DNA from: Nitrososphaerota archaeon
GTDB taxonomy: Archaea > Thermoproteota > Nitrososphaeria > Nitrososphaerales > Gagatemarchaeaceae
DNA: 12,209 nucleotides
NCBI GenBank assembly: GCA_005877365.1
Contig: VBPP01000185.1
Coordinates: forward strand, 1 to 12,209
Direction: 5' to 3'
The notes beneath the pieces are model-generated. The model ran no database searches. It was given only the letters and a program-made list of their open reading frames with translations, and was not told the origin of the DNA. The translations under genes were made by a program, and so were the position numbers. Shown one piece after another: positions 1-7,488 of the stretch (positions are counted from its first letter, which is position 1; every line of letters starts with the position of its first letter).

Positions 1-698
1 CCCTTTCCTCCCGCCCGTATGAACTGGTCCCTGACGCACGAGTGGGTTGGCTTTCCCTCCACGCTGAGCTTCATCCAGAATAGACCCGAGGTCACGGGCA
101 TCACACTCAGGACTGTCGGCTCAGGGTCGATGGCAGCGTCAGCCTTGTAGCCTCTCTCGATGCAGGCCGATGTCCCGAGCTCGTGACTCATGACTTCTTC
201 TCCTACCACACTCTCGAATATTACGTCTCCTCTTAGTCTCAATCCAGCCTTTCCAATCGCTTCGATCCCTTTGATCATCGCGGCGATTCCGGCCTTCATG
301 TCGCAGGCTCCCCTACCGTATAGCTTGCCATCCCTTACTTTACCACTGGTCGGATCCCTGCCCGTCCACTCGTCGACCTTGCCGAAGGGAACTGTATCGA
401 TGTGACCGTTCAGAATGAGCGACTTCCCCCCTCCAGCCCCCTTCAGCACACCAACCAGATTCGTGCGTTTGGGTGCCTTCTCGAAGAGCTCCGTCTTGCA
501 CCCGAAGTTCTTCAACACTGGCTCGAGATATTCGTTGCACTCCTTCTCGCCGCCCAATACCTTGTCCACATCAACGCCCGTGTACAGAGGGTTGATACTC
601 TGCCTCTTCACCAGTTCCGAGCAGAGGTTTATGACCTCGTTCTGCGAAGAATCGACCAACCTGAGAACCCTCTTCTCCTGCGCAGTCGAGACCAACAT
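1..698 (-). CDS. M20 family metallopeptidase (ArgE/DapE/CPG2-like), N-terminal part, runs off the left edge
   Basis: Translating the minus strand from the ATG at 698 gives 232 uninterrupted residues to the window edge, roughly the first half of a family usually near 400 aa. Family motifs are in order: LILNGHIDTVPFG (residues 94-106; metal-ligand H99 with D101), YGRGACDMKAG (127-137; bridging D133), VVGEE (164-168; catalytic-base Glu at 167) and DPEPT (191-195; metal-ligand Glu). SGLFWMKLSVEGKPTHS near 204-220 begins the dimerisation domain. M20 enzymes are cytosolic, usually two-zinc hydrolases of N-acyl amino acids or small peptides; the exact substrate (acetylornithine, succinyl-DAP, other) cannot be told. 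AGGTG lies 9 nt before the ATG and supports this start. The gene diverges from the ABC ATPases across a 68-nt gap with a shared TATA-like element. Confidence 0.9.
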   Translation of the reverse strand, partial: MLVSTAQEKRVLRLVDSSQNEVINLCSELVKRQSINPLYTGVDVDKVLGGEKECNEYLEPVLKNFGCKTELFEKAPKRTNLVGVLKGAGGGKSLILNGHIDTVPFGKVDEWTGRDPTSGKVRDGKLYGRGACDMKAGIAAMIKGIEAIGKAGLRLRGDVIFESVVGEEVMSHELGTSACIERGYKADAAIDPEPTVLSVMPVTSGLFWMKLSVEGKPTHSCVRDQFIRAGGK

Positions 699-726
699 CG
701 CAGTTCGCACCTTTTGAGTGGAATTT

Positions 727-751
727 GATTTATAAGGTTTATTAGCGCTAA
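727..751. promoter_or_regulatory. Shared TATA-like element and 10-bp palindrome between divergent genes
   Basis: TTTATAAG at 729-736 reads as an archaeal TATA box in both orientations. Its centre is about 34-35 nt from both the M20 ATG (698) and the ABC ATPase ATG (767), which fits short-leader transcripts in each direction. Next to it, TTAGCGCTAA (742-751) is a perfect 10-bp palindrome between the TATA-like box and the expected rightward start, where a repressor dimer could bind. A second AT-rich box (AATAAACC on the minus strand, 744-737) could instead serve the leftward gene and would keep its AGGTG in the transcript. This is motif reading only. Confidence 0.45.
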
Positions 752-766
752 GCACGAAATCGCCCC

Positions 767-1861
767 ATGGCGGATGTCGTACTCGAGCACTTACGCAAGA
801 AGTTTGGCGACCTTGAAGCCGTAAAAGATCTGACTCTGAAGGTTGAAGACGGAAGGTTTGTCTGCTTCCTCGGTCCGTCTGGGTGTGGGAAGACCACGAC
901 CCTACGGATGATTGTGGGACTTGAGAAGCAGGACCGGGGAGACATCTACGTTGGAGGGAAGCTGGTCAACGACCTCAATCCTTCGGAGCGAGACATCGCG
1001 ATGGTCTTTCAATTCTATGCGATGTATCCTGGGGCTACCGTCCGTGAGAATCTCGCATTTCCCCTCGAGCAGCAAAAGCTTCCGAACGAGGAGATTCGAA
1101 GAAGAGTGAAAGAAACGGCCGAGGTGCTGAGGATTGACGGTCTTCTTGACAAGGTTGCCACCAAACTGACGAGTGGAGAAAAGCAGAGAGTCGCGATCGG
1201 CAGGGCGATCATAAGAAGACCTCAGGTCTACTTGATGGATGAGCCCCTATCAAACTTGGACGCTGGTCTCAGAGCGGTCATGCGTGTCGAGCTGAAGAGG
1301 CTACAGCACGAGTTGAAGCAGACCATGATTTACGTGACTCACGACCAGCTCGAGGGTATGACCATGGCGGACAAGATTGCGGTCATGAACGAGGGCTCCG
1401 TTCTGCAATATGACACACCCGAGACCATCTACAGGCGACCCAAGAACCTCTTTGTCGCCGGATTTGTGGGAACTCCGACGATGAACATGATCGACTGCAG
1501 TCTGGTAAGGTCGGATGGAGACTTATCGCTGGATTTTGCAGGCTTCAAGATCGGTCTTCCACCGAATGTTGCGAAATACCTTGCCGAGAATCTTTCGACC
1601 TCCGAGCTGACTCTTGGAATAAGACCACAAGATATCGGCATATCCGAAGTGAAGACGATGTATGACTCCGTCGAGGCTAGCGTTGATGTCAGAGAATTGG
1701 TGGGCGACAGGATAATCGTGGACGCAAGGGTTGACGGCATCACTTTGCAGGTCGAATCCGATAGGCGACTATCTGTTGAGGTAGGTCAGAAAGTCTGGCT
1801 ATCAATTGACAGGGAGAGAATGCATATCTTTGAAACGAAGGGAGGGACGTTAATAGTCTGA
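767..1861 (+). CDS. ABC transporter ATP-binding protein, MalK/UgpC (CUT1-like) type, with atypical signature motif
   Basis: 364 aa with a complete nucleotide-binding domain and a C-terminal TOBE-type regulatory domain (about 235-364), the usual length for MalK/UgpC ATPases that power uptake of sugars or related solutes on the cytoplasmic face. Walker A is GPSGCGKTT (36-44), the Q-loop glutamine is Q82, Walker B is VYLMDEP (154-160, catalytic E159), the D-loop is SNLD (162-165) and the switch histidine is H192 in VTHDQ. The ABC signature is unusual: LTSGEKQ (134-140) instead of LSGGQ, so its first glycine is serine. No permease or binding protein is in the window, so the substrate is unknown. 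The gene leads an apparent two-gene unit with the next ATPase, 18 nt downstream. MalK-like assignment is secure; transporter type is inferred from TOBE similarity. Confidence 0.93.
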   Translation: MADVVLEHLRKKFGDLEAVKDLTLKVEDGRFVCFLGPSGCGKTTTLRMIVGLEKQDRGDIYVGGKLVNDLNPSERDIAMVFQFYAMYPGATVRENLAFPLEQQKLPNEEIRRRVKETAEVLRIDGLLDKVATKLTSGEKQRVAIGRAIIRRPQVYLMDEPLSNLDAGLRAVMRVELKRLQHELKQTMIYVTHDQLEGMTMADKIAVMNEGSVLQYDTPETIYRRPKNLFVAGFVGTPTMNMIDCSLVRSDGDLSLDFAGFKIGLPPNVAKYLAENLSTSELTLGIRPQDIGISEVKTMYDSVEASVDVRELVGDRIIVDARVDGITLQVESDRRLSVEVGQKVWLSIDRERMHIFETKGGTLIV

Positions 1862-1879
1862 TCTGGTTGAATTTGTACC

Positions 1880-2959
1880 ATGGCTGAAGTCAGATTCGAA
1901 AATGTAACGAAGATTGTCGGAGGTAAGAAGTTTGCGGACAATGTTAGTTTCGATATAAGGGATAGGGAATTCGTCTCCATTCTGGGTGAGCCCGGGTCTG
2001 GGAAGTCGATGGTGCTGAGGATGATTGCAGGATTGGAAAGACCAGACAGCGGTAACATCTATATCGGAGACAGGAATGTCAATGATTTGCGTCCGGCTGA
2101 GCGAAACGTCGCAATGGTTTTTCAGAGTTTCGCGCTCTATCCTCACAAGACGGTCTACGAAAACCTCACCTTTCCGTTGTTCAAACGAGCGATGAGCAAG
2201 GAGGAAATCGACAAGCGTGTGAGGAGCATCGCGGAGATGCTTCGCATCTCTCACGTGTTGGAGAAGCGACCCGCCCTACTGAGCGGGGGGGAAAGACAAC
2301 GCGTAGCAATCGGAAGAGCGATCGTGAGGAACTCCGATGCCTTGCTGATGGACGAACCTCTCAGCAATCTCGATGCGAAGCTGAGGCTGCACATGCGAGC
2401 TGAGCTCAGAAAAATTCAGAAGGAGATCGGACAGACGGCCATATTCACCACAGCTGATGAAGTCGAAGCTCTGTCCATCGCTGACAGAATTTGCGTATAC
2501 AGAGAGGGCTCGATAGTCCAATTCGACGCTCCGGAGGCCATCTATGATAGGCCAAATTCACTGTACGTAGCGCAAATGGTTGGAAGGCCTCAGATGAATT
2601 TCGTAGACGGCACGATCAGATTCAAGGACGGAAGAAGCCAATTTGTTTCGAGCAACTTCACCACCGACCTGTCAACCTCGGGTCCAACTCCACCCGCAGA
2701 CAAAGAAGTCGTGCTTGGGATAAGGCCCAGCGATACAAGGGTTAGCACTCGAGAGGTCAACGGGGGATTTCAGTGCGAAGTATACGTCGCGGAGTTCGTT
2801 GGATCGGAGGCGATACTAGACATCAAGATAGGTGATCAGTTGCTAAGAGCTCGGGTGCCTGTGTCGGTGAAGGCGGAGATAGGTGACAAGCTGTGGGTGA
2901 AGTTTGACGAAAGCAGGATTCACATATTCGATAAGGGCACGGCATCAGCGATTCAGTGA
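1880..2959 (+). CDS. ABC transporter ATP-binding protein, MalK/UgpC (CUT1-like) type, lacking the switch histidine
   Basis: 359 aa, collinear with its neighbour and clearly paralogous. Walker A is GEPGSGKS (36-43), Q-loop Q82, a canonical signature LSGGERQ (134-140), Walker B ALLMDEP (154-160, E159) and D-loop SNLD (162-165). Where the family has the H-loop (VTHD in the upstream paralogue) this protein reads FTTADEVEAL, so H192 is replaced by alanine; the codon is GCT at 2452-2454. A TOBE-type tail follows (about 235-359), with MVGRPQMNFVDG matching FVGTPTMNMID of the partner. It starts 18 nt after the previous stop with no strong Shine-Dalgarno, implying co-transcription. It is probably the second half of a heterodimeric ATPase in one importer; permeases must be encoded elsewhere. 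Confidence 0.93.
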   Translation: MAEVRFENVTKIVGGKKFADNVSFDIRDREFVSILGEPGSGKSMVLRMIAGLERPDSGNIYIGDRNVNDLRPAERNVAMVFQSFALYPHKTVYENLTFPLFKRAMSKEEIDKRVRSIAEMLRISHVLEKRPALLSGGERQRVAIGRAIVRNSDALLMDEPLSNLDAKLRLHMRAELRKIQKEIGQTAIFTTADEVEALSIADRICVYREGSIVQFDAPEAIYDRPNSLYVAQMVGRPQMNFVDGTIRFKDGRSQFVSSNFTTDLSTSGPTPPADKEVVLGIRPSDTRVSTREVNGGFQCEVYVAEFVGSEAILDIKIGDQLLRARVPVSVKAEIGDKLWVKFDESRIHIFDKGTASAIQ

Positions 2960-3094
2960 CAGGGCGGGACCAGTGACGGACTAGTTCGTGTTACGCGCCT
3001 GAGCGAGCGAGCGCGCCCTCTGCCAGATTAGGAAGTCGATCGTGCGGAGATTCTGAACTCCTCCTTCCAACGACGAGGGAGCGGGACGAGCCGG

Positions 3095-3110
3095 GACGTT
3101 TTTTCACGTC
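3095..3110 (+). terminator. Possible T-run terminator after the ABC ATPase pair
   Basis: Six consecutive T residues (3099-3104) follow a GC-rich stretch about 140 nt after the second ATPase stop. They sit between short 5-bp inverted arms, GACGT (3095-3099) and ACGTC (3106-3110). Archaeal termination mainly uses oligo-T tracts, so this could end the ABC transcript. The arms are too short to be convincing as a hairpin. Confidence 0.3.
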
Positions 3111-3147
3111 ATTGCAGAGGACCCGGCTGTGGTTCGTTCGGGGAAAT

Positions 3148-3163
3148 AGAAATGCTTATGAAA
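3148..3163 (+). promoter_or_regulatory. TATA-like promoter of the gcvP-like operon
   Basis: AGAAATGCTTATGAAAA contains a BRE-like purine-rich part followed by a TATA-like core centred near 3156. Spacing of about 26 nt predicts transcription starting near 3182, a few bases before the ATG at 3187. This supports the 3187 start and a nearly leaderless mRNA. Confidence 0.4.
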
Positions 3164-3186
3164 ACACACGCGTTTCGACCCCTAAC

Positions 3187-3861
3187 ATGACCGAAGGGAG
3201 GGGGGGTACGACGACGGTTTTCCCTTACATACCGAATTCGGTTCCTGAAATAAAGGCACGAATGCTAAAGGAGGTTGACGCGAAAAATGAAATGGATCTC
3301 TACTCCGAGATACCTGAACATCTCAGATTCAAGAGAGAGCTCAAGCTACCCAAACCAATTCTAGACGAATATGATCTAAGACGACACGTCGAAAGCCTGC
3401 TCGAAAAGAACAACAACTGCAAGGATTACCTCAACTTCCTGGGCGCTGGCTGCGCACAGCACTTTGTTCCCGCCGTGTGCGACGAGATTAACGGACGAGG
3501 CGAGTTCCTTACCGCGTACGTGGGGGAACCGTACGCAGACCACGGCAAGTGGCAAGCTCTCTTTGAGTACTGCAGTCTCATGGGCGAACTGCTTGATATG
3601 GACGTACTGAGCTGCCCGCTCTACGACGGAGCTCAGGCCGCCGCCACCTCGGTGCGGATGGCATCTCGTCTGACGGGGCGCAGAGAAGTTGTCGTCCCTC
3701 GCTCGATGAACCCCGAGGCCAGGTTGGTGATGACGAACTACTTGAAGCCAGATATCGTTGTCAAAGAGGTTGGTTTCGATCCAAAGACAGGGCTGATCGA
3801 CATCGCGAGAGGGGCGCAGAATTCATTGTCTGTTGCGATCCGATCTCCCTCGGCGTCATAG
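3187..3861 (+). pseudogene. gcvPA: GcvPA-like glycine dehydrogenase subunit 1, N-terminal fragment before a deletion/frameshift
   Basis: From the ATG at 3187 the frame encodes FPYIPNSVPEIKARML (the usual N-terminal P-protein segment), FLGAGCAQHFVPAV, RGEFLTAY, LFEYCSLMGELLDMDV and LYDGAQAAA, all in GcvPA order. GcvPA pairs with GcvPB in a PLP-dependent, two-subunit P-protein. About 208 residues match the family up to KTGLIDI (near 3810). The frame then leaves the family and stops at 3861, while the next frame resumes with GAEFIVCCDPISLG. Compared with known GcvPA, about 30-38 residues should lie between these points and are absent, so there is a deletion as well as a frame change. The loop normally reading TPYQPEISQG is VGEPYADHGK here, marking a divergent subfamily. 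Confidence 0.8.
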
Positions 3862-4481
3862 CCCCTCCCGCAGAATACGGCGCCACGATCGCGTGCGGCG
3901 ATTTTCATCCGCTTGGAATCCCGATGGAGGCTGGAGGAGGGGTGGGCGGTTTCATCGCTACCCATGGAGACATGAAGTACATCAGCGAATTCAAGGACCT
4001 GATGTTTGGAATAACCGAGACGAGCGTCGAAGGTGAATACGGGTTTGGCGAAGTCCTCTTCGAAAGGACTTCCTATGGTTCCAGGGAAAAAGGGAAAGAA
4101 TTCACCGGAACAAGCACCGGCATCTGGGCCATCACAGCCGCCGTCTACCTGTCGTTGATGGGTCCAAAGGGAATGGAAGAAACCGGGAGAACGATCATGC
4201 AGATGTCCCAGTACGCAGCGAGTCAGCTTTCAAAGGTCAAGGGCGTGAGACTAAAGTTCCAATCGCCATTCTTCAAGGAGTTCGTCCTGAATTTCGATAA
4301 GACGGGCAAGAGTGTCTCCAGGATTAACAAGGGACTCTTGAAACACAAGATTTTTGGCGGCAAGGATCTCTCGAAGGAGATGCCCGAGTTAGGACAGAGC
4401 GCCTTGTACTGCGTGACCGAGGCGAAGACGATGGACGACGTACAGACGCTAGTTAGCGCGCTGAAGCAGGAGGTCGGGTAG
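3813..4481 (+). pseudogene. gcvPA: GcvPA-like glycine dehydrogenase subunit 1, C-terminal fragment after the frameshift
   Basis: This is the rest of the GcvPA-like protein in the -1-shifted frame. Family sequence resumes as GAEFIVCCDPISLG and continues through APPAEYGATIACGDFHPLGIPM, GGGVGGFIATHGD, EFTGTSTGIWAITAAVYLSLMGP (matching the usual TN..L.AL..AIYLS.LG segment) and ends with an ordinary C-terminus and TAG. A start at the ATG at 3924 would give a 185-aa orphan protein missing part of the large domain, so I treat both pieces as one disrupted gene. Only one base separates its stop from the GcvPB-like ATG, and the strong AGGAGGT for the next gene lies inside its last codons, so the subunits would be made together. 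The lesion may be real decay or a sequencing/assembly fault. Confidence 0.8.
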
Positions 4482-4482
4482 A

Positions 4483-6090
4483 ATGCCCAGAGACCCGAGC
4501 ACCCTGCTTCGCAAATTCCACGAAGCCAAGTGGGATGAACAAATAATCCTTGAAATGAGCGTGCCGGGGGAGAGGGGAATTCTCGTTCGAGAGGTCGAAC
4601 CTGGGGTTAGGAAGGAGGTCGGAACCGGAGTCGCAGCAATACCGCCGGGGCTGAGGAGGAAAGAACCACCGAAGCTCCCGGAAATAAATCAGATGCGCGT
4701 TCTAAGGCACTTCATGCGCCTCTCTCAGGAGACGATGGGCACGGACCTCACCATCGACATCAGTCAAGGGACATGCACGATGAAGTACAGCCCGAAGGTT
4801 CAGGAACACATTGCTGCGAGGCATCCGGGCATACGGGAAATCCACCCACTCCAGCCGAGTGAAACGATGCAAGGCGTCTTGGAGATCATCTACAAACTCG
4901 AAGAATTCTTGAAAGAGATCTCGGGCATGGACAAGTTCTCGTTCCAACCCGGAGGGGGAGCCCAGGCAGCATACACCGCCGGATGTGTGGTTAGGGCTTA
5001 TCATGCGTCCAAGGGGGATAAGAAGAGAACGGAAACCATCACCACCATGTTCTCACATCCGTGCGACGCGGCTGGGCCTGCCACAGCCGGATTCAAGGTC
5101 GTGACGCTCATGCCAAACGAGGATGGGTACGTGGACCTCGAAGCATTCAAGGCGGCACTCTCGGAGAGGACCGCTGCAATCTTCGTAACTAACCCCGAGG
5201 ATACCGGGATATACAATCCGAGGATAGACCAGTTTGTCAAAGCAGCGCACGAGGCGGGCGCTCTCTGTTATTACGACCAGGCAAACGCAAACGGGATGCT
5301 CGGTATCGCTAGGGCAAGGGACGCAGGATTCGACCTCTGTCACTTCAACCTGCACAAGACTTTCTCTGTTCCGCACGGCAGTATGGGAGGGGCAGTGGGC
5401 GCACTGGGTGTTGCCAGAGAGCTCGCGAAGTTTCTCCCGATACCGAGGGTGGAGTACGATAAGCAGGGTAAGAAGTACTACCTGGACTACGATGCTCCCG
5501 ATAGCATAGGGAAGGTCAGGTCGTTCATGGGGAACACCCAGAGCCTGGTGAAATCCTACTCGTGGATCATGCAGCACGGGGCTCAGGGCCTGCACGAGAC
5601 AGCGGTCTGTTCTGTCCTAAACAACCAGTACATGCTGAAGAAACTTAGCGAAATACCCGGCGTTGTGGTACGCTACGCTCCTGGAAGGAGGAGACTCGAA
5701 CAGGTGCGCTACAGCTGGGAGAAACTTCAGAAGGACACGGGCGTCGGAACCGAAGACGTACTGCGCAGGATGGCTGACTTTGGGCTGCAGCATTACTGGA
5801 CCAGCCACCACCCATGGGTCGTCCCTGAACCGTTTACGCTCGAGCCGTGCGAGTCCTACTCCAAAGACGACATCGATGAATATGTTGCCGTCTTCCGCCA
5901 AATATCGAAGGAAGCGTATGAGAATCCCGAACTTGTGAAAAATGCCCCGCATAATCAGGTCGTCCACAAGGTCATCAACCCGAGCATCAACGAGCCAGAG
6001 AGGATCGCCGTGACCTGGAGACAGTACTTGAAGAAGAAAGTGAGGCAACAGGGCATCATTCCGAAGCCAACCGTAGAGAGCAGGCGCTAG
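4483..6090 (+). CDS. gcvPB: GcvPB-like glycine dehydrogenase subunit 2 (PLP-dependent, divergent)
   Basis: 535 aa, longer than typical GcvPB (about 475-500), mostly through its C-terminal tail. Fold-type I PLP features are visible: SQGTCTMKYSPK (94-105), FQPGGGAQAAYTAG (154-167), YYDQANANGMLG (263-274; D265 should contact the PLP ring nitrogen) and HFNLHKTFSVPHG (287-299) with the Schiff-base K292. In canonical enzymes the P-protein decarboxylates glycine and loads aminomethyl onto GcvH. Several loops differ from canonical GcvPB: SHPCDAAGPATAG where SHGTNPASAAMAG is usual, DQANANG for DGANLNA, and GSMGGAVGALGV for GGGGPGxGP. Substrate preference may therefore be altered. AGGAGGT at 4468-4474, 8 nt before the ATG, fixes the start. 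It belongs to one operon with the GcvPA-like gene and the kinase-like gene; no gcvT or gcvH is nearby. Confidence 0.9.
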   Translation: MPRDPSTLLRKFHEAKWDEQIILEMSVPGERGILVREVEPGVRKEVGTGVAAIPPGLRRKEPPKLPEINQMRVLRHFMRLSQETMGTDLTIDISQGTCTMKYSPKVQEHIAARHPGIREIHPLQPSETMQGVLEIIYKLEEFLKEISGMDKFSFQPGGGAQAAYTAGCVVRAYHASKGDKKRTETITTMFSHPCDAAGPATAGFKVVTLMPNEDGYVDLEAFKAALSERTAAIFVTNPEDTGIYNPRIDQFVKAAHEAGALCYYDQANANGMLGIARARDAGFDLCHFNLHKTFSVPHGSMGGAVGALGVARELAKFLPIPRVEYDKQGKKYYLDYDAPDSIGKVRSFMGNTQSLVKSYSWIMQHGAQGLHETAVCSVLNNQYMLKKLSEIPGVVVRYAPGRRRLEQVRYSWEKLQKDTGVGTEDVLRRMADFGLQHYWTSHHPWVVPEPFTLEPCESYSKDDIDEYVAVFRQISKEAYENPELVKNAPHNQVVHKVINPSINEPERIAVTWRQYLKKKVRQQGIIPKPTVESRR

Positions 6091-6152
6091 AAAGAATCGA
6101 AACCCTCGCCCATGCAGAAGAAGTTCCGGGCAGAGCCACAGCGAGAGAATGA

Positions 6153-7316
6153 ATGAATCCTGACGCGTCGCAGAGTTCTGAAATATCAGGCAAGAAAAAG
6201 CTTGGGCTCATTGTAAACCCGGTCGCTGGCATGGGTGGCCGCGTAGGCCTGAAGGGCACAGATGGAGGGGACGTTGTGAAAGAAGCGAAACTCCTGGGGG
6301 CGACCCCAGAGGCTCCGCAAAGGGCTAAAGACGCCCTGCGGGTAATATCAAGAATAAGGGAGAAGATCCAACTCTTCACCTATCCCCAAGAAATGGGAGA
6401 AGAGGAAGCCACGCAGTGCGGTTTTCGGCCTTCAGTCATCGGCTCGATCAAGAGCGGAGAAACGAGCTCCGAAGACACCCGGCGAGCCGCCGCGGAGATG
6501 AAGAATCTCGGAGTGGATTTGCTCCTCTTTGCTGGCGGAGATGGCACCGCGAGAGACATCTACAACGCAATAGGGCGCGACAGGGGATTGACCCTGCTGG
6601 GAATTCCTGCTGGCGTAAAGATGTACTCCGGCGTCTTCGCGCTTAATGCCAAGAGTGCGGGGGATGCTGCGGTATCGTTCCTCGAGACCTCCACTCGGAA
6701 TGTAGTCGAGGCCGAAATAATGGATATCGACGAGGCTTCTTTTAGGAAGGGGATTGTCGTAGCACGGTTGTACGGGTACTTACGGATACCCGAAGGAAGA
6801 CGTTACATGCAGAGCGTAAAGTCGGGCGGCATTCAGACGCAAAAGCAAGTGGTTCAGGGAATGGCCGCTGATCTTGCGAAGAACGCACAGGAGGACTGCC
6901 TCTATATCTACGGGCCCGGCACAACAACAAGAGACATCGTAGCCGAGTTTGGACTCGAAAAGACGCTCCTCGGTGTAGATGTAGTTCTAGGCGGGCGAAT
7001 AATAGCGAAGGACGTCAATGAACGCGAACTCACCATTCTGGCGGATGGGAAGAGGAAGGCGAAGATTGTCGTAACCGTAATCGGGCAGCAGGGATACATC
7101 TTCGGACGCGGTAACCAGCAAGTCAGTCCCGAGATAATCAAGAGAGTTGGGAGAGAGAACATCATCGTCGTTGCGAGCAAAGAGAAACTCGCTTCGCTCG
7201 AAGGCAGACCGCTGCTGGTGGATACCGGCAAAGAAGAGGTTGACAAGATGCTAGCCGGTTATGTCAGAGTAATTACAGGCTTCGAGGATTACGTGGTTTA
7301 CAAGGTGGGGCTTTGA
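6153..7316 (+). CDS. ATP-NAD kinase-like protein (COG3199 / AcoX-type)
   Basis: 387 aa. The N-terminus carries LGLIVNPVAGMGGRVGLKGTDG (17-38), and the centre carries LLLFAGGDGTARDIYNAI (123-140) with the GGDGT motif (128-132) shared by NAD kinases, diacylglycerol kinases and phosphofructokinase relatives, followed by LLGIPAGVKMYSGVFA (148-163). This arrangement is that of the COG3199 group, predicted to phosphorylate NAD or a related compound; the true substrate of most members is unproven. It starts 62 nt after the GcvPB-like stop with no obvious TATA box, so co-transcription is likely, linking it to that enzyme. An overlapping ATG at 6149 stops after four codons and is excluded. Alternative: a kinase for another small polar metabolite used by the operon's pathway. 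Confidence 0.85.
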   Translation: MNPDASQSSEISGKKKLGLIVNPVAGMGGRVGLKGTDGGDVVKEAKLLGATPEAPQRAKDALRVISRIREKIQLFTYPQEMGEEEATQCGFRPSVIGSIKSGETSSEDTRRAAAEMKNLGVDLLLFAGGDGTARDIYNAIGRDRGLTLLGIPAGVKMYSGVFALNAKSAGDAAVSFLETSTRNVVEAEIMDIDEASFRKGIVVARLYGYLRIPEGRRYMQSVKSGGIQTQKQVVQGMAADLAKNAQEDCLYIYGPGTTTRDIVAEFGLEKTLLGVDVVLGGRIIAKDVNERELTILADGKRKAKIVVTVIGQQGYIFGRGNQQVSPEIIKRVGRENIIVVASKEKLASLEGRPLLVDTGKEEVDKMLAGYVRVITGFEDYVVYKVGL

Positions 7317-7488
7317 GTCGTACTCTCGCGTGCCCGTCGCGCATGTGTTCAGGCGCTTCGATGCTCCAGCGGAGGCGCTACGAATCCTATGAATGCGGCG
7401 GTTCCCTTCCGTGGCTACTGTCACCTTCTTCTTCCATGCGTGGAGGGTAGCTCTTAGCCCGAAATATTGGACGTCAAGAAATACAGAC
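7317..7488. other. Convergent intergenic region, no supported gene
   Basis: This stretch separates the converging ends of the kinase-like gene (plus) and the decayed membrane protein (minus). Pyrimidine-rich tracts such as CCTTCTTCTTCC (7424-7435) could help terminate rightward transcription. A minus-strand open frame crosses the region (7523 to 7251), but it runs antisense into the kinase-like gene and matches nothing I recognise. Confidence 0.4.

Larger units (their letters stand above)
2960..3186. other. Intergenic gap between the ABC pair and the gcvP-like operon
   Basis: I see no gene in this 227-nt stretch. It holds a GC-rich part (GCGCC...GAGCGAGCGAGCGCGCC around 2995-3017), a T-run at 3099-3104, and the TATA-like promoter for the next operon. 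No tRNA T-loop or other known RNA is recognisable. An in-frame extension of the GcvPA-like gene back to 3112 is possible but rejected, because the promoter lies inside it and the extension has no family resemblance. Confidence 0.5.

Noticed and set aside
402..728. Plus-strand open frames of 100-108 codons at the left end
   Set aside because: They are antisense shadows of the M20 peptidase, whose minus-strand frame carries all family motifs.
2985..3020. GC-rich GAGCGAGCGAGCGCG stretch as a structured RNA
   Set aside because: I could not build a convincing stem or find tRNA, C/D-box or other RNA signatures.
3112..3186. Longer N-terminus of the GcvPA-like protein from 3112
   Set aside because: The TATA-like promoter lies inside this extension and the added 25 residues do not resemble P-protein N-termini; ATG 3187 is preferred.
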